NCBI RefSeq assembly: GCF_963678635.1 | Contig: NC_087066.1 | Location: 20,925,996-20,989,995 of the forward strand | DNA length: 64,000 nt | Reading direction: 5' to 3' | Source: Symsagittifera roscoffensis | Taxonomy: Eukaryota; Xenacoelomorpha; Acoela; Convolutidae | Shown: positions 9,482 to 19,110 of the stretch, piece after piece | Layout: each line of letters opens with the position of its first letter | Numbering within the stretch: the first letter of the stretch is position 1 | The notes under the pieces: generated by a model | What the model was told of the DNA's origin: nothing | Database searches by the model: none | Seen by the model: the letters and a program-made list of their open reading frames with translations, nothing else | Program-made: the position numbers and the translations under genes

Positions 9482-12400
9482 GTGTGTCTGGTACCAAATC
9501 CAAACAGTAAAAGCTCGGCTATTTTAGGAAGAAGCTTCTCACTCACTCAGAGCGGACTGTGTGTGAGTGTGTTATTGAACACAGAAGCAACAACAGTGAC
9601 AATACAGAGGGGAAAGAAACTTGGTTATGCTTTGCCTCTGAACACAGACTTTCAGAGTGTGGAGAATTTGAAAAAGTTTGATGTAACTAAATGTCCATTG
9701 CATGCGAACCAAGAATGTATAATGAAGAGGACAAATGAATTGAAATCTTCTAGGAAATTGTTTTCAATGAAGTCGGAAACAGATGATGGGCTGTCTAGTT
9801 GTTCCAACTTTCCTGAGAGGCCGACAGAAACAGAGTTAGCAGCGAATAAACCAGTCCTACCTGAGATAGAACATCTGAAGGGTAAAATATCAGACAAGGA
9901 ACTAGATTCGCTCAGAGCGGTGCTAAGTCGGAACGCAGACGTTTTTTCGAAAAATAAGGCCGACATAGATAGCTGTAATTTTGTAGAACACGAGATTGAG
10001 ATAGAAGAGGGCTCGGTACCTCATAGGGAAGGGGCGAGAAGAATGACCCCTCACAAGTCAGAAGCGTGCAGGAAGGAAATCGAGATGTTAATGGAGTACG
10101 ACATGATCGAGCCGTCGAAGTCCCCGTGGGCTTGTGGCGTGGTCATGGCAAAAAAGAAAGGGGGACAACTCAGATTTTGTTGTGATTTCCGTTATCTGAA
10201 CGCAGTGACTATAAAGGACGCATACACGATTCCCCGCATCGATGAGAGCCTATCCAAGCTGGGAAACGCGAAGTTCTTCACGACGTTGGATTTGGGCTCT
10301 GCGTTCTGGCAAGTGCCACTCAGAAAGCAAGATCGAGAGAAAACAGGCTTCGCGTGCGAGCTGGGATTGTTCCAGTGGAAGAGGATGCCGTTCGGATTGT
10401 GCAACGCGACGGCCACACTGCAGCGACTGATGGCCCAGGCACTCACGAGCGTCACTAAGAAATACGGGAATCTCATCATGTGTTATGTCGATGATGTCGT
10501 GATTGCAACACCAACCTTAGAAGACCACATAGAGAGGTTGGAGGAGGTGTTTTCTTGCATGAAGCAGGCGTGTCTGAAATGTAAACCCTCTAAGTGTGAA
10601 ATCCTCAGGGATTCCATAAAGTATCTGGGCCGCCTGGTGGACAAACATGGAGTGAGACCAGATCCTGAAGCGGTTGAAGCGGTGCTGACCTGGAAGGCAC
10701 CTAAAACAGATACACAGCTGATGAGTTTTTTGGGATTCGCTAATTGTTATCGAGAGTTCATCAAGGGGTATGCTGACAAAATATACCCCATGCAGCGGTT
10801 GATGAGAAACAAGGGCAAAAAGTTCACTTGGACTGATAAGGCACAAGTTTCATTTGAGAACATCAAACGTGAACTTTGCGAGGCACCGGTCCTCGGCATG
10901 CCAACAGAGAAGGGGATGTTCGTGCTGGACACGGATGCATCAGTGGTTGCGATATCGGGCATACTTCACCAGGAGCAGGAGTGGAACGGGAGAACGGTTC
11001 TTCGTCCGATAGCTTACGGGAGTAAAGTCCTGAGTGATACTGAGATGAAGTACGGCGCACCAAAAGCGGAGATGTTTGCGGTGATCACTTTCGTGGAAAA
11101 ATACAGGGCCTACTTGGAGAGTGCTCCCTTCAAGTTACGTGTGGATAATCGTGCCCTTGCCTGGCTGAAAACCTATTCGATGGACCAAAGTTATATTGGT
11201 CGTTGGATCGTGCGCTTGGATGGATACCACATGATCATAGAGCACCGTACCCGTGACAAGCACCAGAACGCAGATAGCCTCAGTAAAAAGACAGAATTTT
11301 ATGAGCGCCTCGAGGAGAAGCAGGCCAACCAATCAGAAATCAAAGACGGGTTTTCATTTCTGGACAAGGAAACCTACGACAAACTACCACTTACTAGGTG
11401 GTTAGACAATTCAGGGCATCCTATACCCGGACACCCTGACCTTCCAGCGGAAACGGCCGCGGAGATAAAGCTTTTAGCCAGAGGCGAGCCCGTTCCGTTG
11501 GATCTGCTAGTCCGATCCAATTTGGTACAGCAAGAACTTACGAAGCTGGGTATAAACAGCATGGCTCTATTAAACAGGACGGTAAACGTGGCGCCGGACG
11601 TCATGGGAAAGCTCCGTGACTTGTTGGACAGGGAAGTGGATAGGCATGATCGTGAGTGGATGGAGACCATGCAGCGGTTGACTGTCACCGAGAGAACAGA
11701 GAAGAGGCCAGTGTCCATTCGCAGCCGAGGCGTTGAACGGGATTGCAGGTCGATAGTCAACCAGCTGGTGAGCTCGATGCCGAAGGAGGTCTTGTTGAGA
11801 ACTTCGTTCACTGAATATGGGACACTGAATCAGACCCAAGCCACTGAGGAAGTCAGGATCAAGTCGAAATCTAGCTTCGCGAGGAGAGTGCATTTCACGG
11901 ATGCGAAAGAAGAATACGAGACGAGCCCAGATTGTTCGTCCGGGGACGAGACAATGTCCGGGGAGTCTGATACCTTCGAGCCAGTCAAGGACGACTTGTC
12001 TGAGGAGTCAGACACCTTTGAGCCCGTGCAGGACGACTTGTCCGGGGAGAGGTTGACGAGACCACCTAGGGGCAGAATTTTGTCCGGGGAGTCGGGTTCA
12101 AAGCGACCAATGGACAGAGTTTTGTCCGGGGAGTCGAGAAACATCTCAGACAACTTGGAATATGATGTAGGGGAATCAGTCAACTCAAGTGTTGACTCGA
12201 GGCCCCAGTCCTGGGACAACACATCTGAAACAACTTCCAATTCCGATATGTCAGAGATCGCAATCCACTCCTTATTGGTAGACTGGAAGCAGCGTGGGCT
12301 GGACCGAGAAACGCATCAGGATCCAGACAGGGACAGATACACCTCAGATGAAGAGGGCACTGTGGTAGATAATGCCGCAGACGAGCTCGAGCTGATAGCA

Positions 12401-12499
12401 GTTTCGAAACGCCCAACCAGATTGCTGCCACATGGTACGGCCGTCCGTACCAATCTGGAACCATCTGTGCAGGAAGCGACGCCTGGTGTGTCAAGTTGA
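9482..12499 (+). CDS. pol: E1 reverse transcriptase-RNase H with acidic spacer
   Basis: This 1,005-aa open frame has RT at about residues 190-430, with the TTLDLGSAFWQ block and the catalytic YVDD at 335-338. The thumb and connection follow, then a Ty3/gypsy-type RNase H with Asp in VLDTDAS, Glu in KAEMF, Asp in VDNRAL and Asp in HQNADSLS. Beyond residue ~610 comes a ~400-aa hydrophilic spacer containing repeated SGES-type units, encoded by copies of the polypurine-tract motif. The frame opens after a TAG at 9479-9481 in place of a sense codon in E2, so the listed start is not a natural initiator. It ends in TGA that shares its A with the integrase ATG (TGATG). The RT and RNase H motifs look intact. 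Confidence 0.9.
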   Translation: MCLVPNPNSKSSAILGRSFSLTQSGLCVSVLLNTEATTVTIQRGKKLGYALPLNTDFQSVENLKKFDVTKCPLHANQECIMKRTNELKSSRKLFSMKSETDDGLSSCSNFPERPTETELAANKPVLPEIEHLKGKISDKELDSLRAVLSRNADVFSKNKADIDSCNFVEHEIEIEEGSVPHREGARRMTPHKSEACRKEIEMLMEYDMIEPSKSPWACGVVMAKKKGGQLRFCCDFRYLNAVTIKDAYTIPRIDESLSKLGNAKFFTTLDLGSAFWQVPLRKQDREKTGFACELGLFQWKRMPFGLCNATATLQRLMAQALTSVTKKYGNLIMCYVDDVVIATPTLEDHIERLEEVFSCMKQACLKCKPSKCEILRDSIKYLGRLVDKHGVRPDPEAVEAVLTWKAPKTDTQLMSFLGFANCYREFIKGYADKIYPMQRLMRNKGKKFTWTDKAQVSFENIKRELCEAPVLGMPTEKGMFVLDTDASVVAISGILHQEQEWNGRTVLRPIAYGSKVLSDTEMKYGAPKAEMFAVITFVEKYRAYLESAPFKLRVDNRALAWLKTYSMDQSYIGRWIVRLDGYHMIIEHRTRDKHQNADSLSKKTEFYERLEEKQANQSEIKDGFSFLDKETYDKLPLTRWLDNSGHPIPGHPDLPAETAAEIKLLARGEPVPLDLLVRSNLVQQELTKLGINSMALLNRTVNVAPDVMGKLRDLLDREVDRHDREWMETMQRLTVTERTEKRPVSIRSRGVERDCRSIVNQLVSSMPKEVLLRTSFTEYGTLNQTQATEEVRIKSKSSFARRVHFTDAKEEYETSPDCSSGDETMSGESDTFEPVKDDLSEESDTFEPVQDDLSGERLTRPPRGRILSGESGSKRPMDRVLSGESRNISDNLEYDVGESVNSSVDSRPQSWDNTSETTSNSDMSEIAIHSLLVDWKQRGLDRETHQDPDRDRYTSDEEGTVVDNAADELELIAVSKRPTRLLPHGTAVRTNLEPSVQEATPGVSS
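11938..12134 (+). repeat. Cluster of PPT-like TTGTCCGGGGAGT boxes inside E1 pol spacer
   Basis: Copies or near-copies of the 3' polypurine tract occur at 11938, 11955-11966, 11995 (variant TTGTCTGAGGAGT), 12038-12049, 12080-12092 and 12122-12134. They encode a repeated Leu-Ser-Gly-Glu peptide. The same box lies at 14566 and, directly before the LTR, at 24294. Either the peptide repeat or the nucleic-acid motif may have been amplified. Confidence 0.8.
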
Positions 12500-14529
12500 T
12501 GGACGATGCTCATGCTCCGGAGATAATGAGTGGGCAAATGAACGTGGTAAAGACGTATTTGAAAGCCAGATACAGGCTGTCGGATCTTCTAAGGGCACAA
12601 CGAAATGATAGAATGACGAGCAGTCTGAAGAGATGGATCAAGAATGGAGCACCTGACAAGGGAGACTTGGAAGAAGACAGCTACAAGACCTTGAAGCAAT
12701 TTCACCTGAAGAGAAACGACTTGTTGTTCCTGAACAAGGACGGAATCGTAGCCTGTAAACGTAAAGAGGAGGACAAGGTCCTTTATAAATACAATTCAAT
12801 AGTGTTACCACAGTTGTACCAGACCGAATTGCTCTTTCGCTCACATGATCAGATGGGCCATCAAGGCGTGGACAAAGTGTACAACAGGATACAGAAACGA
12901 TTCGAATGGCCAGGATTGAAGAAGGCTTGTGAGAAGTGGATCGCCGCATGCATGTCATGTCAGCAGGCGAAGAATCCCAGGAAACTAAGGTCCCCCCTAC
13001 AGTCAATAGAGTCGTCGGGTTTCAACGAAGTGGTGCAAATTGATCATCAGAAAATCTGCATGACAGCAACGGGCTACAATCAGGTGCTGGTAATGATCGA
13101 CCATTTTACGAAGTATGCGCAGGCAGCACCCTGCATGACAGCATCGGCGGAAGAAACATGCGATCATTTGATAAATGTGTGGATAGCGAGGCATGGCTGC
13201 CCCATCACGTTCCAATCGGACAATGGCAAAGCATTCGTGGGTGATCTCACGAAGGAGTTAATGAAAAGGTCGCAGGTAGCGCAGGCCCACTCGACCACTT
13301 ATCACCCGCAAACGAATGGCCTAGTCGAGAGGCAAAATCGCACACTGGTATCCATGCTGAGAGTCTATTGCTCGCGTTACATGGATGACTGGGACAAGCA
13401 CTTGCCGCAAGTGATGGGTGCTTACAACAGCACGGAGCATTCCATCACGGGAATAAGTCCGCACATGATGCTAACGGGTCACGAAAAAGCGCTCCCGTTG
13501 ACGTTTTTCTACCCTGAACATGAGGGGAAGAGGACAGCACCGCAAACGTACGTGCGGGATGTTATTAGAAGACAGCAGGACCTCAATGACTTATGCAGGA
13601 GGAACACGCAACAGGCGCACACTAGACAAAAAAGGAGGTTTGACAAAAGGACAGCCGATGCGAAAGCCTACTCAGTTGGCGACTATGTCTGGGTGTTCCA
13701 GGAAGTGGTTCCACCAAAAGGAACCAAGAAATTATTAAACGAATGGCGTGGTCCATTTCAAATAACAGAGGCGCACCAAGGAGATCGCTTTTATCGACTG
13801 AGCACTGGAAGAGCAGCTCATTACGAAAATATCAAACCACACAATGCCTCGTCAGAGGACTGGTGCATCCCATCGGATATGCAAGAGGGAGACTATTTGA
13901 TAGTGGATCCTGCTTGTGAAGTGAATGAAAGGGGTACTCGCGACAAAAACGACGGGAATGAGGTGGTGGACGATTGCGACCTACCACTGGATCTGGAGTT
14001 GACCGAGCGAGTAGAGGTGGACGACGAAACTTATGCCGAGGAAGACTGGGACTGCCCGGAACAAATCGAAATTGACAAAGGAATACAGCCTGACTTTCCT
14101 CTCACCATGGAAACACGCCAGAGCAAGAGAGGAAAAAACAAGAAGAAATACAATCCGTACGGCGAGGATTTCGTTGTAGACAGGATAGTTGTAAGTGATA
14201 TGATGGACTCGCTGGTAGGACTGGACGAAGTGGCGGTGCTAGAAGAAATCGACTTGGTGAATGACATGGATCAGGATTGGATCGACGATCGATCAGAACC
14301 AGAAGTGGAGTTCGAACCAGAAGCGGAACAGACTCATGAGCAAGAACGAGCGAACTTGCGCGTGCTCGAATGGCTCCATGATCTGCCGACAGATCCAAAA
14401 GAGACGATCCTGACGATTCAGGACGTCGATAAAGACGGCATCAAATACATCAGTCGTGACATTACTGAGTCTAACTGGGTCGCCCAGATGGTCCTCTACG
14501 TGTTCCACAATCCAACCTCGATCTCCTAG
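12499..14529 (+). CDS. int: E1 integrase
   Basis: Integrase inserts element cDNA into chromosomes. From the ATG at 12499 the protein has an HHCC zinc domain (His116, His121, Cys151, Cys154) and a DDE core with Asp182, Asp241 and Glu277; the D-to-E spacing of 35 residues is canonical. A GPY/F-like module follows (WRGPF at about residue 417), and then a long acidic tail to residue ~676. It is separate from RT-RNase H and in a different frame, beginning at the TGATG overlap with the pol stop. The same arrangement is kept in E2. All catalytic and zinc residues are present here, so this is the better-preserved copy. Confidence 0.9.
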   Translation: MDDAHAPEIMSGQMNVVKTYLKARYRLSDLLRAQRNDRMTSSLKRWIKNGAPDKGDLEEDSYKTLKQFHLKRNDLLFLNKDGIVACKRKEEDKVLYKYNSIVLPQLYQTELLFRSHDQMGHQGVDKVYNRIQKRFEWPGLKKACEKWIAACMSCQQAKNPRKLRSPLQSIESSGFNEVVQIDHQKICMTATGYNQVLVMIDHFTKYAQAAPCMTASAEETCDHLINVWIARHGCPITFQSDNGKAFVGDLTKELMKRSQVAQAHSTTYHPQTNGLVERQNRTLVSMLRVYCSRYMDDWDKHLPQVMGAYNSTEHSITGISPHMMLTGHEKALPLTFFYPEHEGKRTAPQTYVRDVIRRQQDLNDLCRRNTQQAHTRQKRRFDKRTADAKAYSVGDYVWVFQEVVPPKGTKKLLNEWRGPFQITEAHQGDRFYRLSTGRAAHYENIKPHNASSEDWCIPSDMQEGDYLIVDPACEVNERGTRDKNDGNEVVDDCDLPLDLELTERVEVDDETYAEEDWDCPEQIEIDKGIQPDFPLTMETRQSKRGKNKKKYNPYGEDFVVDRIVVSDMMDSLVGLDEVAVLEEIDLVNDMDQDWIDDRSEPEVEFEPEAEQTHEQERANLRVLEWLHDLPTDPKETILTIQDVDKDGIKYISRDITESNWVAQMVLYVFHNPTSIS

Positions 14530-14565
14530 ACTTTGGGCGATCGACGGGGACGTCGATGGATATTT

Positions 14566-14578
14566 TTGTCCGGGGAGT
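14566..14578 (+). promoter_or_regulatory. Internal PPT-like box between E1 integrase and accessory genes
   Basis: TTGTCCGGGGAGT matches the 3' PPT at 24294-24306. The similarity extends ~30 bp upstream: both boxes are preceded by a GATC(G/A)A(C/T)(G/A)GGGAC(G/A)T(C/T)GATGG context. It may serve as a central plus-strand primer or be a fossil of the ancestral 3' end. Confidence 0.65.
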
Positions 14579-14715
14579 GGGGGTAGGAATCACCCACACC
14601 GAAAATCTGTAAATAAAAAAATTGAAATTGGCAAGAGAAACTGGAGAACTAGAGACAGAGGGCGAGAATGCTAAAAAAAACCACCTTTTGGACGAATTTT
14701 TGAATCGTATTTTGA

Positions 14716-15192
14716 CCTACCGAACCATTATTCAAACAATATTTTCATAACGGACAGCGATTTGATTTCATACTCACGGAACGCACGTGCGCAATAGCGA
14801 TAACCGCGGACGTAAGCTTCAAAACAGCACTAGCGGCTGATTTCAAAAGAGAGTATAAGAACATCGAGTTTTTATGGAAACAGAGGCCTGGCGTGGGAGG
14901 GATGATAGCGCTGCCCCCTGTTGCATCACAGATACCAGGGAAATATTTGTGTTTCCTGGTTACCAAGGCCACTGATAGGCAACACGTAGATCCAAAGAGC
15001 TTGGTATTGGCCTTGACTCGACTTAGGGATTTTTTGGTTGAGAGAGGAGTGACCTCTCTCTCGTTACCAGTATATGATCCTAATAGGGGAAAGCTACATC
15101 CGAGAGAGTTGTACGCACTTCTACATGTGATTTTTTCAGAAACTGTCATAGATGTTTACTTACATAAAAAATACTATCTGAGCATATGCTAG
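14716..15192 (+). pseudogene. E1 macro-domain (TARG1/OARD1-like) ORF, 5' part lost
   Basis: This open frame runs from after a TGA at 14713-14715 to 15192 without an early ATG. It aligns with the C-terminal ~140 residues of the E2 ORF at 36687-37427. Conserved blocks are an AITADVSF strand, DFKREY helix, GKYLCFLVTK strand, ALTRLRDFLVERG helix, LPVYDPNR loop and ALLHVIFSE helix. The order matches the TARG1/OARD1 branch of macro domains, which bind ADP-ribose or remove it from proteins. The Gly-rich ADP-ribose loop and the catalytic Asp position of TARG1 are not conserved, though a Lys follows the second strand (LVTK). Function is therefore uncertain. The N-terminal third is unrecognisable in this copy. 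Confidence 0.5.
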
Positions 15193-15666
15193 GAATTGCG
15201 TTTGGTGATAAGTGGTTTTTATTAAATTACTTGATAAGAATTAGTGTCAAGTTTTAGATTAGGTTAAGTTTTAGGTACAATAGTAGGGATTATGTTTTTA
15301 TGTGATAATATAGATATGTGATGTTTTCGTGTTTATGTGTTATGTTATTGTTATGATATGTTTTATGTTTTGTGTCATAAAAGACCTAGAGTACTCCAGG
15401 TCATCAAGGTGACAGCGGTCATTTGTGCTACCCTGACGCAGATACAGGTGGAAGATCCACCTTGGTGCTAAATTTTTAAATCAGGATTGAGAAGAGAATT
15501 TCAATGAAGAGTTTTAAAGAGTTGAAGGATGTTTAATCCAAAAATGATGGTTTTAAGTCGCGACTTGTTTTTTAGATCTTGATTGATCGGAAATTGTTTA
15601 TTGAATTAATTGAATCGGACGAACCAGGAAGAAACTACACGACAGCAAGAATCAACACTATAAGAA
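15193..15666. other. AT-rich gap between macro ORF and accessory ORF B in E1
   Basis: No ORF is seen. E2 has a gap of nearly the same size at the same place (37428-37916). A constant non-coding interval between accessory genes could hold an internal promoter or splice signals, but I cannot identify either. Confidence 0.5.
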
Positions 15667-16649
15667 ATGGGTGACACGAACGAACTTATGGAATTCCTCT
15701 CAGCGAGTCTAGGAGCGACTCTAGACGAGCGATGTTTGTGGTCGCGCTCCTCAATGCATTAGGACGAGAGGGTCGAGGGAATCGCCCTACAGAAGTCGTG
15801 TTGATGTTGGCCTTCGGTGAGTCCGGGACCGCCGAGAGAGGTCGAAACCGACTGATGAGATGGCGGCGTGGAGAAATGTCTGTACACGACCTGGCTCGTG
15901 AGCCAGGACTAGGTGAGCAGAGGGACCACCGGCTAGGTGAGATGCCCTTACCCGTCCAACCTGCGCAGCCACTCCTCGGAGCGAAGAGACAACGTGATGG
16001 GCCAGGCCCGTCGCATTCGGTCGACTCTCCAACAGCTGCTCCTCCTCCGAAGAGAGTGAGGGTGAGTGAAATAGAGATCCAGACGTCGGAGACGATCGAG
16101 ACGCTGGAGAAGAAGGAGAGAGATCAGAGCGAGCTGTGTGCCAAACTCCAGGAGTATAGGGCGATAGCTCGAGAAAGAGACGAATGGAAGAAGAAATATG
16201 AAGATCTGCAGGTGGCCTACAAGGAGGATGAAATAAAGCACCTGAAGGAGCTGTATATGGCAAAGGTGAGCCAAGTGTCACAGGAAGTTCTGGCGACAAT
16301 GAAATCCTCGGAGGGATCCAGCGACACACGCCCCAAGACAAGAGTGCAGGAGCTGTGTGCATCGAGAGGGCCCGAGGCTCCTCAGCAGACACAACAGTCT
16401 GCCTCCAGTCAGAGGAACACGATACCGGACCCTTCTGACACCTATCTCGCTCTTCAGTTCCAAGAATCATTCAATCAAGTGGCCAGAGCAACAATGGATG
16501 AGATCAACAGAACCACTGGGCGGACATTGGGTAGGATAGTTCCTTCCCAACGTCGTGATCATTCATCCAATAGCTCGGAGCGAGCACCCCGCACGGTAGT
16601 GTCCACGGGACTGCGCATGGCGGAACTTTTCAAAAGTCCCGCGTGGTAG
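15667..16649 (+). pseudogene. E1 accessory ORF B, N-terminal domain and coiled coil
   Basis: An ATG at 15667 opens the frame; a shift near 15730 moves it to the 305-aa frame 15732-16649. Residues ~20-65 of the latter align with E2 37917-38333 through TEV-LM, a Trp-containing segment (RLMRW) and a (F/H)DLARxPGL block, a small domain I do not recognise. A long charged helix, likely a coiled coil, follows at about residues 115-190, and then a Ser/Gln-rich linker. The frame then shifts again into the SGNH segment (16643). In the intact ancestor it would be the amino end of a polyprotein of over 1,000 residues. Confidence 0.55.
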
Positions 16650-16978
16650 ACATTAGGAAGAATCTGATGGCACGTCACCAGTTCACGCAAGTGGCTGCGG
16701 AGCATCCTCGAGCCTGTCTGAATGACATGAGCTGGAACCCCGCTACGAGCGACCAGGTAATTCCCCCAGGGAGTCGCCACTTGATCATAGGAGACAGTTT
16801 GGTGAGGGATCTGAACATGATTACCCTGACGTGTCGGGAGGACGCAATGAAAATGATTGGCGGAGAAAGTCCCACAGTGTCGCGACTATATCGGATACCG
16901 GGCGTGGATTGGCTGATAGCAGAGCAGGAGCAGTTCAGTTCCACGACTGCGCTCCGGCACGCAGACTTGAATGGGTAG
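16643..16978 (+). pseudogene. E1 SGNH-hydrolase domain remnant (ORF B)
   Basis: It contains a textbook SGNH block I: HLIIGDSLVRDL with Gly50-Asp51-Ser52, where Ser is the nucleophile in GDSL/SGNH esterases. Comparison with E2 38257-40152 shows that ~300 bp covering the GxND and catalytic His blocks are missing: the frame jumps from just after block I to the segment after the His (GVDWL against GVEWL). The frame ends at TAG 16976-16978. E1 keeps the nucleophile but has lost the rest of the domain; E2 is the reverse. The family acts on ester bonds, and the substrate here is unknown. Confidence 0.7.
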
Positions 16979-17002
16979 CCTCAGGACAATACCTTTGGAC
17001 CT

Positions 17003-17389
17003 TTGAATACCCGGTCTCTTACGGACGTCCGACAGAGAGCCCGGGAACTGACGCTACCTGCTCGCAAAGGCAAGTTTCAGGCAGAGAACAAGCCCAATAA
17101 CAAGCATCACAAGATGTACAGGCAGTTTGCTAAACCACCCGGCCAGACGCCTGGCGAGTATTCAAGGGACTACCCCCGAACGACCACGGTGGATGGAGAT
17201 GACAAGAGATATGGGAAACTGAAGGCCCCAATAGGCGACGGCGTGTTTGCAGCTTATGATCCCTTAGAGACGAAAGCTGCAAAGTATCTGATTGTGGCCA
17301 GTTCCGATTATCTCTATACGCCCCGTTCTCTCTTTTGGCCTGACGTGATTTTCTTGACGGCGCCTAAATTGGACTGGGGTAGGCAATAG
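17003..17389 (+). pseudogene. E1 ORF B linker and start of second SGNH-like domain
   Basis: Same frame as the preceding segment after the TAG at 16976. It aligns with E2 40153-40450: a basic/Pro-rich linker, a YGK-(P/L) segment, then a strand-turn KYLIVASSDYL followed by SLFWPDVIF. The E2 equivalent is RVIIEAGSDFEG then KLFWPETLV. The strand-Ser position could be a degraded SGNH block I. It is frameshifted relative to the downstream frame at 17392. Confidence 0.45.
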
Positions 17390-17391
17390 GC

Positions 17392-18732
17392 ATGATGATA
17401 AGTGTACGAAGGGTGGTCAGCATGGAGCCGCAGGTGATAGTGGTTGCAGGCTCAAACGATCATCTGCAAAGCAGGGGCTTGTTGACACGTCTGACGGATG
17501 GGTCGATCCCGAGCAACGAGGTCATAGGGGAGGCAATAATGACATTGCTCTCGGCGATGGTTGAGGTAGAAACAGCAGCAAAACAACGTTTCACCCAAAA
17601 TGTAGTGAAGGTGGTCTTTGTGTTGTCACCAGGGTACGCTGCATTGCCAGAACCCCTTCAGTTTTTGTACACGATGGTCACAACGATAGCAGAGGGACGG
17701 TTCAACGTGATAATTCCTGCCCCGAACAGAGTGGTAGACCCAGACAATTACTATCCGTCCCGATCTGAGCTTCCCGCCGTTTGGGCTGACATTTCCAATG
17801 CCATACAGGGACTCAAAGATTGTAGCACAACTCGGTTGGTGCTGGATGAGGTTCTGGGGTTGGAGTTGTCCAACTTTGCCAGATTGTTGAAGTTAATACC
17901 AGGGGTAGATGACGATTATCTGTTAGTACAACAGGTGGCTGATGATCTCTGGTTCAGACAGATGGATCATGCCGAGAATGAGCAGGGCAGGACAGTCAGG
18001 AAGAACATGACATCAGCGGAAGAAGATCTCATGGCAATGGCTTTGCGCACGAAGCCCCACAACAACGTATGGTTGTACTTGTCACCAAGGCTGTGCACCT
18101 TGGGTGAGGACGCATTCGAGCATGCGCCGGCAGTGATAAAAGAGTTACACGTGTATCTCAAGAACTTGTTTGATGCCCGGGAGTTAGCTGGGGGCATGAT
18201 GTTGAAATTGATGCAGGACGTAAATAAGATGTCACTGGACAAGTTCCAAGCTGACGTGCTAGCCACGAGGGCACATTATGAACGATCGGATACCATCTTG
18301 GGTGAAATGGGAGTGGGATGGACGCCATCCTTCCTGTCGACGTGCTATCCGAGGGCATCTCGGAACGTGATCGCGAGTTTCGTCAAAGACATCAAGAAGT
18401 TGTCTATTGGCCTGATACTAGCCCTATACGTGACATTTGGTCATGAAAATTTCGTAAAGGGACCGGCGAACCTCTTCACCCAAGCGTTGGCAGGCTTGAG
18501 ATTGGATGGACTCCTGACCCTGATTGCCATGACCTACGGTCGACTGGGTGATTTGCTTGTGCTGTTGCATTACCCTGAACAACTCCAGGGACCAAGTCGT
18601 GAGTTCAATGCGCAGTTGGAAACCGCCTCGCTCAGGAAGATGAACGACTGGAGGACTCTCCTGCTCCAATATCTCTTGCAACAGAACAGAAGCGTCACGG
18701 GAGAAGATAAGGTGGCGACGGATGCGAGTTAA
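17392..18732 (+). CDS. E1 ORF B: degenerate second SGNH-like domain and helical region
   Basis: This 446-aa frame opens with VVAGSNDHL, an SGNH block-III motif (Gly20, Asn22, Asp23). A helix, a strand ending LSPGY and a second strand (VIIPAPN) follow, then a helix SELPAVWADISNAI where SGNH enzymes have the C-terminal block V. No catalytic His is apparent, so it may be an inactive SGNH fold. From residue ~145 to the end it is helical (LGLELSNFARLLKLIP, LILALYV) with no known family that I recognise. E2 40500-41800 aligns throughout. An in-frame TAA at 18730-18732 interrupts continuity with 18751. Confidence 0.5.
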   Translation: MMISVRRVVSMEPQVIVVAGSNDHLQSRGLLTRLTDGSIPSNEVIGEAIMTLLSAMVEVETAAKQRFTQNVVKVVFVLSPGYAALPEPLQFLYTMVTTIAEGRFNVIIPAPNRVVDPDNYYPSRSELPAVWADISNAIQGLKDCSTTRLVLDEVLGLELSNFARLLKLIPGVDDDYLLVQQVADDLWFRQMDHAENEQGRTVRKNMTSAEEDLMAMALRTKPHNNVWLYLSPRLCTLGEDAFEHAPAVIKELHVYLKNLFDARELAGGMMLKLMQDVNKMSLDKFQADVLATRAHYERSDTILGEMGVGWTPSFLSTCYPRASRNVIASFVKDIKKLSIGLILALYVTFGHENFVKGPANLFTQALAGLRLDGLLTLIAMTYGRLGDLLVLLHYPEQLQGPSREFNAQLETASLRKMNDWRTLLLQYLLQQNRSVTGEDKVATDAS

Positions 18733-18750
18733 TGTAGGCAGTATTGTGGC

Positions 18751-19110
18751 ATGCCCTTGCTGACAGATTTGGCTGTCATGATGCGGATCGATTCTTTGGC
18801 TCTGATTCACGGACTGCGGGAATTCGTCACGGTGGTGTATGGACCGGTGATGTCTTTCGCGTTCCCGGACGTGCAAGTCAAGGCATACAGGAATTCTGTG
18901 TTGTATGTCAACCTGGTCTCAGTCGTGGACTGTTCCGTGCTGAATTGGGTAGAGCAAAGGGAGCTGAGAGGGCTGGCCAGCGACGATAGGCTGTTCGGAA
19001 GCATAGCGGAGCCAGGTTGGGTGTTGATGGATTTCAACAACCACTTCAAGTGCCGAATGGGCCGTGAGGACTTTCCCACATCCAGTTTAACCCGAAGCTT
19101 TGGAATTTGA
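18751..19110 (+). pseudogene. E1 ORF B continuation, conserved AYRNSV block
   Basis: In frame with 17392-18732 across one TAA. It aligns with the end of E2 41292-42047: both share PLLTDL, GL-E-V, the AYRNSV block, and V-L-SV-D followed by a Trp. The function is unknown. The frame shifts near 19080 into that of 19107-19733, where the homologous PK-WNL block continues. Confidence 0.5.

Noticed and set aside
16976-18732. Programmed stop-codon readthrough, suggested by ORFs in the same frame separated by one stop (E1 16976, 18730, 20214, 20760, 23153; E2 31604, 40150, 40609, 40843, 43587, 43818)
   Set aside because: Stops differ in type and position between E1 and E2 and are mixed with frameshifts and deletions, so decay explains them.
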